A DNA stretch of 64,000 nucleotides from assembly GCF_019711565.1 (NCBI RefSeq), contig NZ_JAIGNN010000001.1:186001-250000 (forward strand), in the 5' to 3' direction. The notes beneath the pieces were generated by a model, which did not search any database, was not told where the DNA came from, and saw only the letters and a program-made list of their open reading frames with translations. This DNA is from Qipengyuania proteolytica. GTDB taxonomy: Bacteria > Pseudomonadota > Alphaproteobacteria > Sphingomonadales > Sphingomonadaceae. Of this stretch, positions 54,180-62,557 are shown one piece after another (position 1 is the stretch's first letter; every line of letters begins with the position of its first letter). A program made the translations under genes and the position numbers.

Positions 54180-54430
54180 CGGGCCCGTCCGGGCCCTTAG
54201 GCTATCCTCACTCCCTGCGGTGGCTGAGGGCGCGCAGTCGCGCTTGCCTCGCATCCGCTCGTACTCTGGGAGTGGCAAGGTAGGCGGTGGAACCGGGCCG
54301 AAGGAGGCCCGGCGAAGCGAAGCTGAACTGCCAAAGGCTGTTCAACGCCGACCGGCCGCCCGCAGGGGCCCGAAGCGTAGCGAAGGAATAGCCCCGAGGA
54401 CGAACCCGCGGAGGCGGGTTCGAAACACAA
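54180..54430. repeat. Dispersed hairpin-rich repeat, copy 2, inside the GTA cluster
   Basis: Noncoding stretch between g11 and g12, rich in hairpins: GGGCCCG/CGGGCCC (54180-54196), CCGGGCC/GGCCCGG (around 54293-54311), and GAACCCGC/GCGGGTTC (54402-54421, loop GGAG). It shares the blocks GCAGGGGCCCG and GCCCCGAGGACG and the hairpin with copy 1 at 6528-6760, in partly inverted arrangement. No frame of similar size was found. The g12 ribosome binding site (AAAGGA) follows directly. Confidence 0.7.
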
Positions 54431-54442
54431 AGGAACTCACTC

Positions 54443-56752
54443 ATGGCATTCTGGCTCGCCCGCGAACGGCGCGGACAGCACAGCGACTGGATCCAGCGCT
54501 TCGATCCGCGCTTCTGGACGGTCAACTTCCCGCGCCCGATGATGGCGAGCGTCGTCACGACCTCGCACGATGCGCTGCGGGTGGATTGCGAGTTCCTGCA
54601 GGACGGCAATCTGGCAGGGCTGATCTGGGACAGCGAAGACACGCTCGACCACCCCCTGCTCGCCTACACCACGCAGCGCGACTATGCGCACTGTTCGCTC
54701 GCGTTTCGCTGGAAGTCCTCCGGTATCGTCGCGCTCGACCGGCCGCACGGGCCGACGCTGACGATCGAGGGCCGCGATTCGAGCGGGGCGCAGCGCAGCT
54801 GGTACGTGCGCCTGTGGAACTATGCCACCGGCAGCCCGACCGATGCGCGGATCGTGCTGCCGTTCTCCGACCTGCGGGACGGCTACGCGCCCGGCGGTGC
54901 GCCGGTCCATCCCTCGGCCATCGACCGCATGTTCATTTCGCTCGCGCCGCAGGGCTATGTCGAAGGCGGCAGCACCGCTTTCGCCAGCCGCGTCACCGCC
55001 TGGGCCGAGATGAGCGAGATCCGCTGCGAGGGCGAGCGCGCCATGCTGTCCATCGGCGACGTGATGGTGCCGCCACATGGCGAGTGCATCGCCACCGCCT
55101 ATGACGACAGCTACAACCAGACGCCCGCACGCCTGCTGCGCAGCGTCGCCGCCCTCGGCTACCGCGGCGAGATCGTCCATTATGTCGGGATGAGCCATTA
55201 TTACCGGCTCTGGAAATTCGGCTCGGGCTTCCATGCGGCTTATAACGGCGCGCTGTGCCAGCCGGCGATTGCCTGGCACGCGGCCTATTTCGCCGAGGCC
55301 CGTGCGCGAGGCTTTGCGCCCATCGCCTCGCTCTCCTACGAATTGCTGGCGCAGAACTGCCCGGCGTGGATGCACCAGAAGGCGCATGACGGCACCCAGG
55401 CACTGACCGGCTGGGTGCCGCCCTCGACCTTGCTGTCGCCGACCAGTGCCGATGCCAATGCCTTCCTGCAGGCGGTTGCGCGCAATTTCGTCGACCTGCT
55501 CGAAGGCGCCGGTTGCGCGGTCAAGTTCCAGATCGGGGAGCCGTGGTGGTGGGTCCAGCCGCAGACGGGCGCGCCGTGCATCTACGATTCCAGCGCAAAA
55601 CAGGCATTCGGCAGCAGCGCCCCGGCGATCGCGGACATGCGCGCGCCGATGAACGATACGCAGCGCGCCCTGCTCGACCAGGCGGGGGCAGCGCTCGCGC
55701 AATCGACCGCCGCGCTCGCGAACGCCGTCCGCGCCGCCGCAACGGGCCCTGCGGAACTGCGCCTGCTGGTGTTCACGCCGACGATCTTCGATCCGGCTAC
55801 GCCCGAAATGCCGCGGCTCAACATGCCGACCGGGTGGGCCGCGCCGGCGTTCGACCGGTTGCAGGTGGAGGATTACGACTGGCTCACCGCCGGGCGCGAT
55901 GGTGCGCGCAAGTCCGCCTACGCCCTGGTCGAAGAGCGGCTCGGCTACGAGCCTGACGCCACCGACTATTTCTCCGGCTTCGTGCTCGACGGAGCGGACG
56001 CCGACACGCTCTGGCCGCGGATCGACGCGGCGCTCGACGAGGCGCGCAGGCGCGGGATCGCCCGCCGCTTCGTCTGGGCGCTGCCGCAGGTCGCGCGCGA
56101 CGGATACACCCGCCTGCCCCCGATGGAGGATGATGTGCAACCCTTCGACGATGTACCCTACCCGCTCGCGCTCGGTCGCGATGCGGCGGTCAGCCCCGAA
56201 TTCTCGACCACGGTCGCGGTTACCGCTTCGGGCCACGAACGCCGCAATGCGCTGTGGAGCAATGCCCGCATGCGCTACGATGTCGGCCCCGGCATCCGCT
56301 CGGAGGACGAGCTCGGCACGCTCCTCGCCTTCTTCCGCGCCCGCCACGGCCCGGCCCGCGGCTTCCGCTTCCGCGATCCCTACGACAACAGCTCGAACGG
56401 CATGACCGGCGTACCCGGTCCGGCAGACCAGCTGATCGGCAAGGGCGATGGCGGCACCACGCGCTTCCGCCTCGCCAAGACCTATCACGAGCAGGTGCGC
56501 GCGATCAGTCGGCCCGATGTTGCGACGATTCGCGTGAGCGTTAACGGCATCGAGACGGGCGCTTGGACCTATGACGAGGGCGGCTGGATCGTCCTCGACG
56601 AGGCGCCGGTCGCGGGCAGTGAAATCCGCGCGGGCTTCCTGTTCGACGTCCCCGTCCGCTTCGCCGAGGACCGCCTCGACGTGAGCGGTTTCGCCTTCGC
56701 AGCGGGCGAGGCCCCGTCCGTCCCGCTGATCGAAATCCGCGAGGACGCATGA
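54443..56752 (+). CDS. GTA g12: DUF2460 distal tail protein with large N-terminal extension
   Basis: 769 residues. The last about 200 residues are DUF2460, the GTA distal tail/g12 domain, recognised by PYPLALGRDAAVSPEFSTTVAVTASGHERRNALW and later RHGPARGFRFRDPYDNSSNG. The preceding roughly 560 residues are extra: a beta-rich part (about 1-200), then about 210-560 with an aromatic, barrel-like sequence (EPWWWVQPQTGAPCIYD). That part resembles a TIM-barrel or glycoside-hydrolase-like module, as in non-contractile tail sheath-type proteins; this reading is inferred. Stop overlaps g13 by four bases. RcGTA g12 alone is about 210 residues. Confidence 0.88.
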   Translation: MAFWLARERRGQHSDWIQRFDPRFWTVNFPRPMMASVVTTSHDALRVDCEFLQDGNLAGLIWDSEDTLDHPLLAYTTQRDYAHCSLAFRWKSSGIVALDRPHGPTLTIEGRDSSGAQRSWYVRLWNYATGSPTDARIVLPFSDLRDGYAPGGAPVHPSAIDRMFISLAPQGYVEGGSTAFASRVTAWAEMSEIRCEGERAMLSIGDVMVPPHGECIATAYDDSYNQTPARLLRSVAALGYRGEIVHYVGMSHYYRLWKFGSGFHAAYNGALCQPAIAWHAAYFAEARARGFAPIASLSYELLAQNCPAWMHQKAHDGTQALTGWVPPSTLLSPTSADANAFLQAVARNFVDLLEGAGCAVKFQIGEPWWWVQPQTGAPCIYDSSAKQAFGSSAPAIADMRAPMNDTQRALLDQAGAALAQSTAALANAVRAAATGPAELRLLVFTPTIFDPATPEMPRLNMPTGWAAPAFDRLQVEDYDWLTAGRDGARKSAYALVEERLGYEPDATDYFSGFVLDGADADTLWPRIDAALDEARRRGIARRFVWALPQVARDGYTRLPPMEDDVQPFDDVPYPLALGRDAAVSPEFSTTVAVTASGHERRNALWSNARMRYDVGPGIRSEDELGTLLAFFRARHGPARGFRFRDPYDNSSNGMTGVPGPADQLIGKGDGGTTRFRLAKTYHEQVRAISRPDVATIRVSVNGIETGAWTYDEGGWIVLDEAPVAGSEIRAGFLFDVPVRFAEDRLDVSGFAFAAGEAPSVPLIEIREDA

Positions 56753-57564
56753 GCCGGGTCTTCTTCGCCACCTCGCTCGATACCGCAGCGGCCTGGTGGC
56801 GCGTCTATCGCGCCGACGGGATCGCGCTGGGCTTCACCACGCATGACCGCGACCTGTGGTTCGGCGGCCTGCTCCACCGCGCCGCCCCCGGCATGCTGCC
56901 GAGCGCCATCCGCCGCACCGCCGGTTTCGAGGACGACGAGAGCGAGGTCGAAGGCGCGCTCACCCATTCGGCGATCCGAGCCGAGGACCTGGCGAGCGGC
57001 CTCTACGACGAAGCGCGCGTCGAGAGCGGCATCGTCGACTGGCAGACGCTCGAGAGCGCCGCTCTCTACAGCGGGATGATCGGTACCGTCTCACAGGAAG
57101 CCGGCGGTTTCGGCGCGCAGCTGCGGTCGGCCAAGGCGCTGCTCGAGACCGACCCCGTGCCCCTCTCCAGCCCGACCTGCCGCGCCCGGTTCTGCGGGCA
57201 AGGCTGCGCGCTCAGCCCGGCCGCGTTCGAGACGATCGCAACCGTCACCGGAGGGGATGCCGCGCGCAACCTCGTGACGCTCGACCTGGCCGACCACGGC
57301 CCCTACGCGCTCGGCGAAGCGCGCTTCATGGAAGGTCCGCTGTGCGGCCTTGCCATGCATGTGCTCGCGGCCTCGGCAGAAGGGCTGGTGCTGGATCGCC
57401 CGGTCGACCCCGACACCGCGACCGGCCTCCAGGTGCGCGTGCGGCAGGGCTGCGACAAGATGATCGCAACCTGCGCGACGCGCTTTGGCAATGCCGCCAA
57501 TTTCCGCGGCGAACCCTTCCTGCCGGGCAACGACCTGCTCGCCCAATATCCGATGCCGCGATGA
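56749..57564 (+). CDS. GTA g13: DUF2163 hub protein
   Basis: 271 residues of the DUF2163 family (phage BR0599-type). N-terminal THDRDLWFGGLLHRAAPGMLPSAI, and cysteines clustered as CRARFCGQGC near 146-155 and CDKMIATCATRFGN near 236-250. In RcGTA the g13 hub is reported to hold a metal/Fe-S centre; the cysteine pattern fits but is not proof. Overlaps g12 and g14 by four bases each. Confidence 0.9.
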   Translation: MSRVFFATSLDTAAAWWRVYRADGIALGFTTHDRDLWFGGLLHRAAPGMLPSAIRRTAGFEDDESEVEGALTHSAIRAEDLASGLYDEARVESGIVDWQTLESAALYSGMIGTVSQEAGGFGAQLRSAKALLETDPVPLSSPTCRARFCGQGCALSPAAFETIATVTGGDAARNLVTLDLADHGPYALGEARFMEGPLCGLAMHVLAASAEGLVLDRPVDPDTATGLQVRVRQGCDKMIATCATRFGNAANFRGEPFLPGNDLLAQYPMPR

Positions 57565-57956
57565 CCTTAGCCGATGCTGCCGAGACGCTGGTCGGCACGC
57601 CTTTCCGCCTCCACGGTCGCTCGCCGGTGCACGGCGTCGACTGTGTCGGCCTGGTCGCTTGCGCGCTCACGCTTTGCGGGCGCGAGCCACGGCCGCCAAG
57701 CGGCTACCAGCTGCGGAACTGCGACATCGCCGCGCACCTCGATTTCGCACACCGCAACGGCTTCGAGCCGGTGGCGGGGCGAACCGTCAGGGGCGACTTG
57801 TTGCTGGTCACGCCCGGTCCGGCCCAACACCACCTGCTGGTGTCGCTGGGCACAAGCGATTTCATCCACGCCCACGCGGGCCTCAGGCGAGTGGTCCGCA
57901 CAATCGGCACGCCGCAGTGGCCGATCCTGAACCACTGGCGCCTGGCGCCGAACTGA
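57561..57956 (+). CDS. GTA g14: NlpC/P60 family peptidase
   Basis: 131 residues. Catalytic Cys in GVDCVGLV (about 28), His in AQHHLLVSLG (about 90), and a downstream HAHAGLRR. Cell wall peptidase of the tail, expected to help pass the envelope of the recipient. Overlaps g13 by four bases and precedes g15 by 13. Confidence 0.93.
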   Translation: MTLADAAETLVGTPFRLHGRSPVHGVDCVGLVACALTLCGREPRPPSGYQLRNCDIAAHLDFAHRNGFEPVAGRTVRGDLLLVTPGPAQHHLLVSLGTSDFIHAHAGLRRVVRTIGTPQWPILNHWRLAPN

Positions 57957-57969
57957 CGGGAAACTGACA

Positions 57970-60144
57970 ATGGCAACGCTTATCCTCGGCGGCCTCGGCG
58001 CAATGGCCGGCGGCCCCTTCGGCGGCGCGATCGGCGCGCTCGTCGGTCGCCAGCTCGACGGCGCAATTCTCGGCACGCCGAAGCGAGACGGGCCGCGACT
58101 GAAGGAACTTGCGGTTTCCACCTCCAGCTACGGACAACCGATCGGCCGGCAGTTCGGACGGGTCCGCGCCGCCGGAACCGTGATCTGGGCTACTGACCTC
58201 AAGGAAACGAGCGAGACCAGCGGCGGCAAGGGCAAGCCCAAGACCACCGAGTATGCGTACAGCGTATCTTTCGCCGTCGCGCTGTCCAGCCGCCCGATCG
58301 ACTCCGTCGGCCGGATCTGGGCCGACGGCAACCTGCTGCGTGGCGCTTCCGGCGAGCTCAAGAGCGGTGGCACCCTGCGGGTCTATCGCGGCCATGCGAA
58401 CCAGCCGCTCGATCCCTTGTTGGCCGCCGCGCTGGGCCGCGAATGCCCGGCGCACCGGGGCTGCGCCTATGTCGTCTTCGAGGACCTGCAGCTCGCGGAT
58501 TTCGGCAATCGCATCCCTGCGCTCAGCTTCGAAATCTTCGCCGGTCCCGGTGCGGCCCTCGTCGACGGACTGATCGAAGACCTGCCCGACGCGACGGGGT
58601 TCGGAAATCTCGCCGGGATCGAGGGCTTCACGCATGAAGGCGGCACGCACGCGCAGGTGTTGGCGCTGATCGACCGCCTCGAACCCATCGATCCGATCGT
58701 TTCCGGCAAAACGCTGGGCCTGGAGCGGTCGCGGTCCAGCGTCGCACCCGTTGCCGACCTGCCGGACCCCGCCGTCTGGTCGGATGGCGATTTCGGGCGC
58801 GAGGATGGTGTGGCCCGCGCGCGACGCCCGCAGGGCGCGCGCGCGCTGTCGGCGCTGCGCTATTACGATCCGGCGCGCGATTACCAACCCGGCCTCCAGC
58901 GGGCCGATACCGGTGGCGAAACGATGGAGTTCCCCGGCGTCGTGACTGCCGGGGCAGCGCGATCCCTGCTTCACGACGCAGCCGCCCGCGAACGGATCGC
59001 ACAGGAGACGGTGTCCTGGCGCATGGCCGAACTCGACCCCGCACTGCAGCCGGGGCGAAAGGTCCGCGTACCGGGACTTGCCGGCCAGTGGAAAGTCGCG
59101 AGTTGGGAGTGGCGCGAAGGCGGGATCGAGCTGCAGCTCGTCCGCAATCTCGAACTGGCTCCTCCGGCGATACCGGCGTCGCCGGGCGGCGGCTGGCTCC
59201 CGCACGATCGCGATCCGCAACCAACCCGCTTGCGCGCGTTCGAATTGCCTTGGGACGGGTCGGGTTCGCCCGGTGCGGTTCACGCCTATGTTGCCGCCAG
59301 TGCCCCGGCGGGTCCGTGGTCCGGTGCCGCGCTCTATGCAGCGCAGGACGGCGGGCTGCTTCCGATCGGCGACGTCGGGAGTGCGGCGGCCATCGGCGGC
59401 GCTCTGAGCGCCCCCTTGCCGGGCGGACAATCCTTCCGCTTCTCTGCCGCTGCGGACCTTCACCTGTCGCTCGACAATGCCGATGCCGAGCTTCACGGTG
59501 CGACACCCGAAGCGATTGCGCGGGGATCCAACCGGCTGCTCGTCGGCAGGGAAATTCTTCAGTTCGCCACAGCGGAGCCGCAAGGGCAGGGCCTCTGGCG
59601 CCTCTCCGGGCTGCTGCGCGGCCGCGCCGGCACGGAGGATGCCGCACTGGCCGGGCACGCGGCGGGAACTGCCGTTACCCTGCTTGATGCGCGGCTCACA
59701 GATCTTGCCGACGCGCAGCTCGCCCAGGCCGACGAAGGGATGCTGGCGGCTATCGGCATAGGCGATCGAGACCCGGCCTATGCCGTTCTCGAGAACGTCG
59801 GTGCCAGCCGGAGGCCGCCGTTTCCGTGCCACGCGCGCTGCATGATCGCGGCCGACGGTTCGCTTGTTCTGTCATGGACCCGCCGCGCACGGGGCGGCTG
59901 GGCCTGGCTCGACGATGTCGAACAGCCGCTGGTCGAGCAAACCGAGACCTACGAACTCGGCGTTGGCCCCTTGGCGACGCCGATACTGGTGCGAACCGTC
60001 GGCGAGAACCGGGCGGTGCTCGACGCTGCGACCGTCGCCTCGCTCGCCGCAACCGAACGCGCGGCCGCCATCTGGGTGCGCCAGCGCGGCACCTATGCCA
60101 GATCCAAGGCCCTCTTGCTGGGCACGCTTCCCTCACCGAGCTGA
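57970..60144 (+). CDS. GTA g15: host specificity/central tip (hub) protein, short form
   Basis: 724 residues, against about 1300 in Rhodobacter. N-terminal Gly/Ala-rich membrane-spanning-like segment (ATLILGGLGAMAGGPFGGAIGALVG), then YGQPIGRQFGRVRAAGTVIWATDL and the phage-tail-3-like FEDLQLADFGNRIPALSFEI near 180-195. The C-terminal part carries repeated beta modules (WRLSGLLRGRAGTE, YAVLENVGASRRPPFP, ATYARSKALLLGTLPSP). A GTA TIM-barrel module like that in RcGTA g15 is not evident. Ends 12 bases before the DUF2793 gene. Confidence 0.9.
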   Translation: MATLILGGLGAMAGGPFGGAIGALVGRQLDGAILGTPKRDGPRLKELAVSTSSYGQPIGRQFGRVRAAGTVIWATDLKETSETSGGKGKPKTTEYAYSVSFAVALSSRPIDSVGRIWADGNLLRGASGELKSGGTLRVYRGHANQPLDPLLAAALGRECPAHRGCAYVVFEDLQLADFGNRIPALSFEIFAGPGAALVDGLIEDLPDATGFGNLAGIEGFTHEGGTHAQVLALIDRLEPIDPIVSGKTLGLERSRSSVAPVADLPDPAVWSDGDFGREDGVARARRPQGARALSALRYYDPARDYQPGLQRADTGGETMEFPGVVTAGAARSLLHDAAARERIAQETVSWRMAELDPALQPGRKVRVPGLAGQWKVASWEWREGGIELQLVRNLELAPPAIPASPGGGWLPHDRDPQPTRLRAFELPWDGSGSPGAVHAYVAASAPAGPWSGAALYAAQDGGLLPIGDVGSAAAIGGALSAPLPGGQSFRFSAAADLHLSLDNADAELHGATPEAIARGSNRLLVGREILQFATAEPQGQGLWRLSGLLRGRAGTEDAALAGHAAGTAVTLLDARLTDLADAQLAQADEGMLAAIGIGDRDPAYAVLENVGASRRPPFPCHARCMIAADGSLVLSWTRRARGGWAWLDDVEQPLVEQTETYELGVGPLATPILVRTVGENRAVLDAATVASLAATERAAAIWVRQRGTYARSKALLLGTLPSPS

Positions 60145-60156
60145 CCGGAGACACCC

Positions 60157-60609
60157 ATGTCCGATCCCATTACCTTCGCTTCGACGTCGCCGCGCCTGGC
60201 CTTTCCCTATCTCGTCGCAGGGCAGGCGCAGAAGGAAGTCTTCGTCAACGAGAGCCTGACGCGACTCGACGCTCTCCTGCATCCCGTCATTTCGGGCTCC
60301 GCATCGATGCCGCCGGCCAATCCGGCCGCGGGCGAATGCTGGATCATCGAAGGCGCGGCGACCGGCGCCTGGGCCGGTAAAGAGGAATGGCTCGCAACCT
60401 GGGACGATGCCGAATGGAGCTTCGCCAGCCCCGTCGCCGGGATGAAGGCTTGGGACGCAACGAATGCCTCGTATCGAATTTACAATGGTGGCTGGCAGAT
60501 GGCCAAGTCGGTGGCCGAACCAGCCGGAGGGGCCACGGTCGACAGTGAGGCGCGATCGACGATTATCGCCCTCCTCGATGCCCTTCGCGGGATCGGGCTA
60601 ATTTCCTGA
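60157..60609 (+). CDS. DUF2793 family protein at the GTA 3' end
   Basis: 150 residues, DUF2793 pattern: RLAFPYLVAGQAQKEVFVNESLTRLDALLHP near 12-42, then AGECWIIEGAATGAWAGKEEWLATWDDAEW. Found in sphingomonad GTA/phage tail loci, possibly a tail fibre or receptor-binding part; function not known. Start ATG 60157 with GGAGA upstream. The following 197 bases to ompA hold a possible promoter. Confidence 0.85.
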   Translation: MSDPITFASTSPRLAFPYLVAGQAQKEVFVNESLTRLDALLHPVISGSASMPPANPAAGECWIIEGAATGAWAGKEEWLATWDDAEWSFASPVAGMKAWDATNASYRIYNGGWQMAKSVAEPAGGATVDSEARSTIIALLDALRGIGLIS

Positions 60610-60734
60610 TTCTGGCCCGGAACCCAATCCAATTCCCGGCGTTGGGCGCCATCGAGGGGCGACATCTTCTCACATTGGCAATGCTGCAGTTCGTAAGAGC
60701 GGCATAATTGCAACAGTTGGCGGGGAATGCCCGC

Positions 60735-60763
60735 TTGCCTCTTATGGGGTGTAAAGTTAGATA
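60735..60763 (+). promoter_or_regulatory. Possible promoter for the OmpA-family gene
   Basis: TTGCCT (60735-60740), 17 bases, TAGATA (60758-60763); weak match to sigma-70 consensus. It lies 44 bases upstream of the start codon. Confidence 0.3.
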
Positions 60764-60806
60764 TATTCCACTCGGTGGCTCTTATTCGCAAAAAGGGGAA
60801 ACTATA

Positions 60807-61919
60807 ATGCGGAAACTCGTCATAGGCATGGCGATGGCCTCTACGGCCCTTGCATCGCCGACCCTCGCCAAGGACGACACGTGGTATGTCGGTCTCGGCG
60901 GTGGTCCGATGATCGTCCAGGATGCCGACTTCGATCGTACCGACGGTACGGCTGAAGACGTTCTTTCGATCGACTACAAGCCCGGCTACGACTTCGGTGG
61001 CGTCGTCGGTTACGACTTCGGCCCGTTCCGCGCAGAAGCGGAAGTCAGCTATCGCGAAGCTGATGTCGATTTCGTCACGCCCGGCAGCCTCGGCCTGCTG
61101 GCCAGCAATGGCAACACCCTCGGCGCCGGCGTGTACCCGACCAGCGGTTCGACCAGCATGCTCTCGTTCATGCTGAACGGCCTTGTCGACTTCGGTCCCG
61201 ATGACGGCCTTCAGGGCTTCGTCGGTGGCGGTGTCGGCGTCGCCCGCACCAGCGTCGACGTTTCGGGCAACGGCGTTACCGCGCTCGACGATTCGGACAG
61301 CGGCCTCGCATGGCAGGCTCTCGCCGGCGTTCGCGCTCCGCTGACCGACAACTGGGACGTTGGCCTGAAGTATCGCTTCTTCAACGCGACCGGCGTCGGC
61401 CTCGTCGACCTGGCCGGCAACACCCTGGACGAAACGGTTCGCAGCCACTCGATCCTCGGTACGCTGACCTACAACTTCGGCTCGGCTCCGCCGCCGCCGC
61501 CTCCGCCGCCGCCGCCGCCGCCGCCGCCTCCCCCGCCGCCTCCGCCCCCGCCGCCGCCGGCGCCGGTCTGCGAGACGGGTCCGTACATCGTCTTCTTCAA
61601 CTGGGACGAATCGGACATCACTCCGGAAGCAGCGACGATTCTCGACAACGCGGTTTCGGCATACGCCAACTGCGGCACGGCCTCGGTCATGCTCGCTGGC
61701 CACACCGACACCTCGGGTTCGACCACCTACAACATGGGTCTGGCCGAACGTCGTAACTCGTCGGTTCGCAGCTACCTGACCAGCCGCGGCATCCCCGACG
61801 GCCGGATCAGCAGCGAAGCCTTCGGCGAAAGCCAGCTCCGCGTACCGACCGCCGACGGCGTTCGCGAACTGCAGAACCGTCGTGTGGAAGTTACCTACGG
61901 TCCGGGTTCGGGCATGTAA
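60807..61919 (+). CDS. OmpA family outer-membrane protein with polyproline linker
   Basis: 370 residues with a signal peptide (about 1-21, ending TLAK). A beta-barrel domain (about 23-225, WYVGLGGGPMIVQD; YDFGPFRAEAEVSYREA) is linked by a run of about 24 consecutive prolines (near residues 228-252) to a C-terminal OmpA-like peptidoglycan-binding domain (FNWDESDITPEAATILDNAV; GHTDTSGS; GLAERRNSSVRSYL). Start ATG 60807 with the site AGGGGAAA. Followed by a strong terminator. Divergence from other genes: none, it lies just after the GTA cluster. Confidence 0.93.
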   Translation: MRKLVIGMAMASTALASPTLAKDDTWYVGLGGGPMIVQDADFDRTDGTAEDVLSIDYKPGYDFGGVVGYDFGPFRAEAEVSYREADVDFVTPGSLGLLASNGNTLGAGVYPTSGSTSMLSFMLNGLVDFGPDDGLQGFVGGGVGVARTSVDVSGNGVTALDDSDSGLAWQALAGVRAPLTDNWDVGLKYRFFNATGVGLVDLAGNTLDETVRSHSILGTLTYNFGSAPPPPPPPPPPPPPPPPPPPPPPPPAPVCETGPYIVFFNWDESDITPEAATILDNAVSAYANCGTASVMLAGHTDTSGSTTYNMGLAERRNSSVRSYLTSRGIPDGRISSEAFGESQLRVPTADGVRELQNRRVEVTYGPGSGM

Positions 61920-61947
61920 GGTTCGCTTCCAAGGCGAAAAAGAACGA

Positions 61948-61974
61948 GGGGCCGGAGCAATCCGGCCCCTTTTT
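61948..61974 (+). terminator. Intrinsic terminator after the OmpA-family gene
   Basis: GGGGCCGG / CCGGCCCC (61948-61955 and 61962-61969) with loop AGCAAT, then TTTTT. Textbook rho-independent terminator, 28 bases after the stop codon. Confidence 0.9.
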
Positions 61975-62013
61975 CGTTGGGCCAGGGAGACATCACCCTA
62001 CGGGAGCCTTCCT

Positions 62014-62544
62014 ATGACCCTTCGCGCCGCCGCCGTTTCGCTTTCAGCCCTTTGCCTCGTCGCCGCATGCACCACGATCGATGACCTGCCGGAAGAGCGG
62101 GTCGGTGCCGCAACCCTGCGCACGGCTTCGGGCCTCCCGGCGGGCACAGCACAGCTCCTGCGCAACGGCGACACGATATCGGTCGCAATCGCAGCGGTCG
62201 GCCTCACACCCGGGGAGCATGGTTTCCACCTGCACACCACCGGCAACTGCACGGCGCCAGACTTCACCAGCGCCGGCGGGCACCTCAATCCCGGCAACCG
62301 GACCCATGGCTCGCTCTCGCCCGGGGGCAAGCACCTGGGCGATCTTCCCAATCTGGTCGTCGGTGCCAACCGGACTGCGTCGACCCAAGTGGACCTTACG
62401 GGCTCGGCCACCGATATCCTTGCGGACATTTTCGATGCGGACGGCACGGCAATCGTCATCCATGCCGGCCCCGACGACTATGCCAGCGATCCTGCTGGCG
62501 ACGCAGGCGCGAGGGTCGCCTGCGGGGTCGTGGAGGCGGCCTGA
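62014..62544 (+). CDS. sodC: Cu/Zn superoxide dismutase, lipoprotein form
   Basis: Converts superoxide to H2O2 in the cell envelope. 176 residues from ATG 62014. Lipobox LVAAC with Cys about 19, so anchored. Metal ligands: EHGFHLHTTG (about 69-78), GGHLNPGNRTHGSL (about 89-101), HLGDLPNL (Zn ligand Asp), and IHAGPDDYASDPAGDAGARVACG at the end (Cu ligand His plus conserved Arg). Both structural Cys are visible (NCTAPD; ACG). Confidence 0.93.
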   Translation: MTLRAAAVSLSALCLVAACTTIDDLPEERVGAATLRTASGLPAGTAQLLRNGDTISVAIAAVGLTPGEHGFHLHTTGNCTAPDFTSAGGHLNPGNRTHGSLSPGGKHLGDLPNLVVGANRTASTQVDLTGSATDILADIFDADGTAIVIHAGPDDYASDPAGDAGARVACGVVEAA

Positions 62545-62557
62545 CGCAGGCCCCGAT

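Larger units (their letters stand above)
46141..60609 (+). mobile_element. Rhodobacter-type gene transfer agent (GTA) structural cluster
   Basis: A contiguous head-tail cluster in the canonical RcGTA order g1 to g15 plus a DUF2793 gene, nearly all on the plus strand and mostly overlapping by 4-8 bases. It contains terminase, portal, protease, capsid, tail and hub genes but no integrase, replication gene, lysis gene or repressor within the window, which fits a GTA rather than an integrated active prophage. Genes outside this cluster in Rhodobacter (head spikes, endolysin, GafA) are not present here. All reading frames seem intact. A remnant prophage is the alternative, but the conserved domain order argues against it. 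Confidence 0.9.

Noticed and set aside
54437..56488. 683-residue minus-strand open frame opposite g12
   Set aside because: Antisense shadow; the plus-strand g12 has recognisable DUF2460 sequence and proper start.
57883..59832. 649-residue minus-strand open frame opposite g15
   Set aside because: Antisense shadow of g15 with a high-Arg translation.
46141..60609. Integrated active prophage
   Set aside because: No integrase, repressor, replication or lysis gene in the window, no attachment-site repeats seen, and gene order is that of a GTA.
61489..61560. CRISPR-like or tandem repeat array
   Set aside because: It is an in-frame proline codon run inside a gene; no spacers between repeat units.
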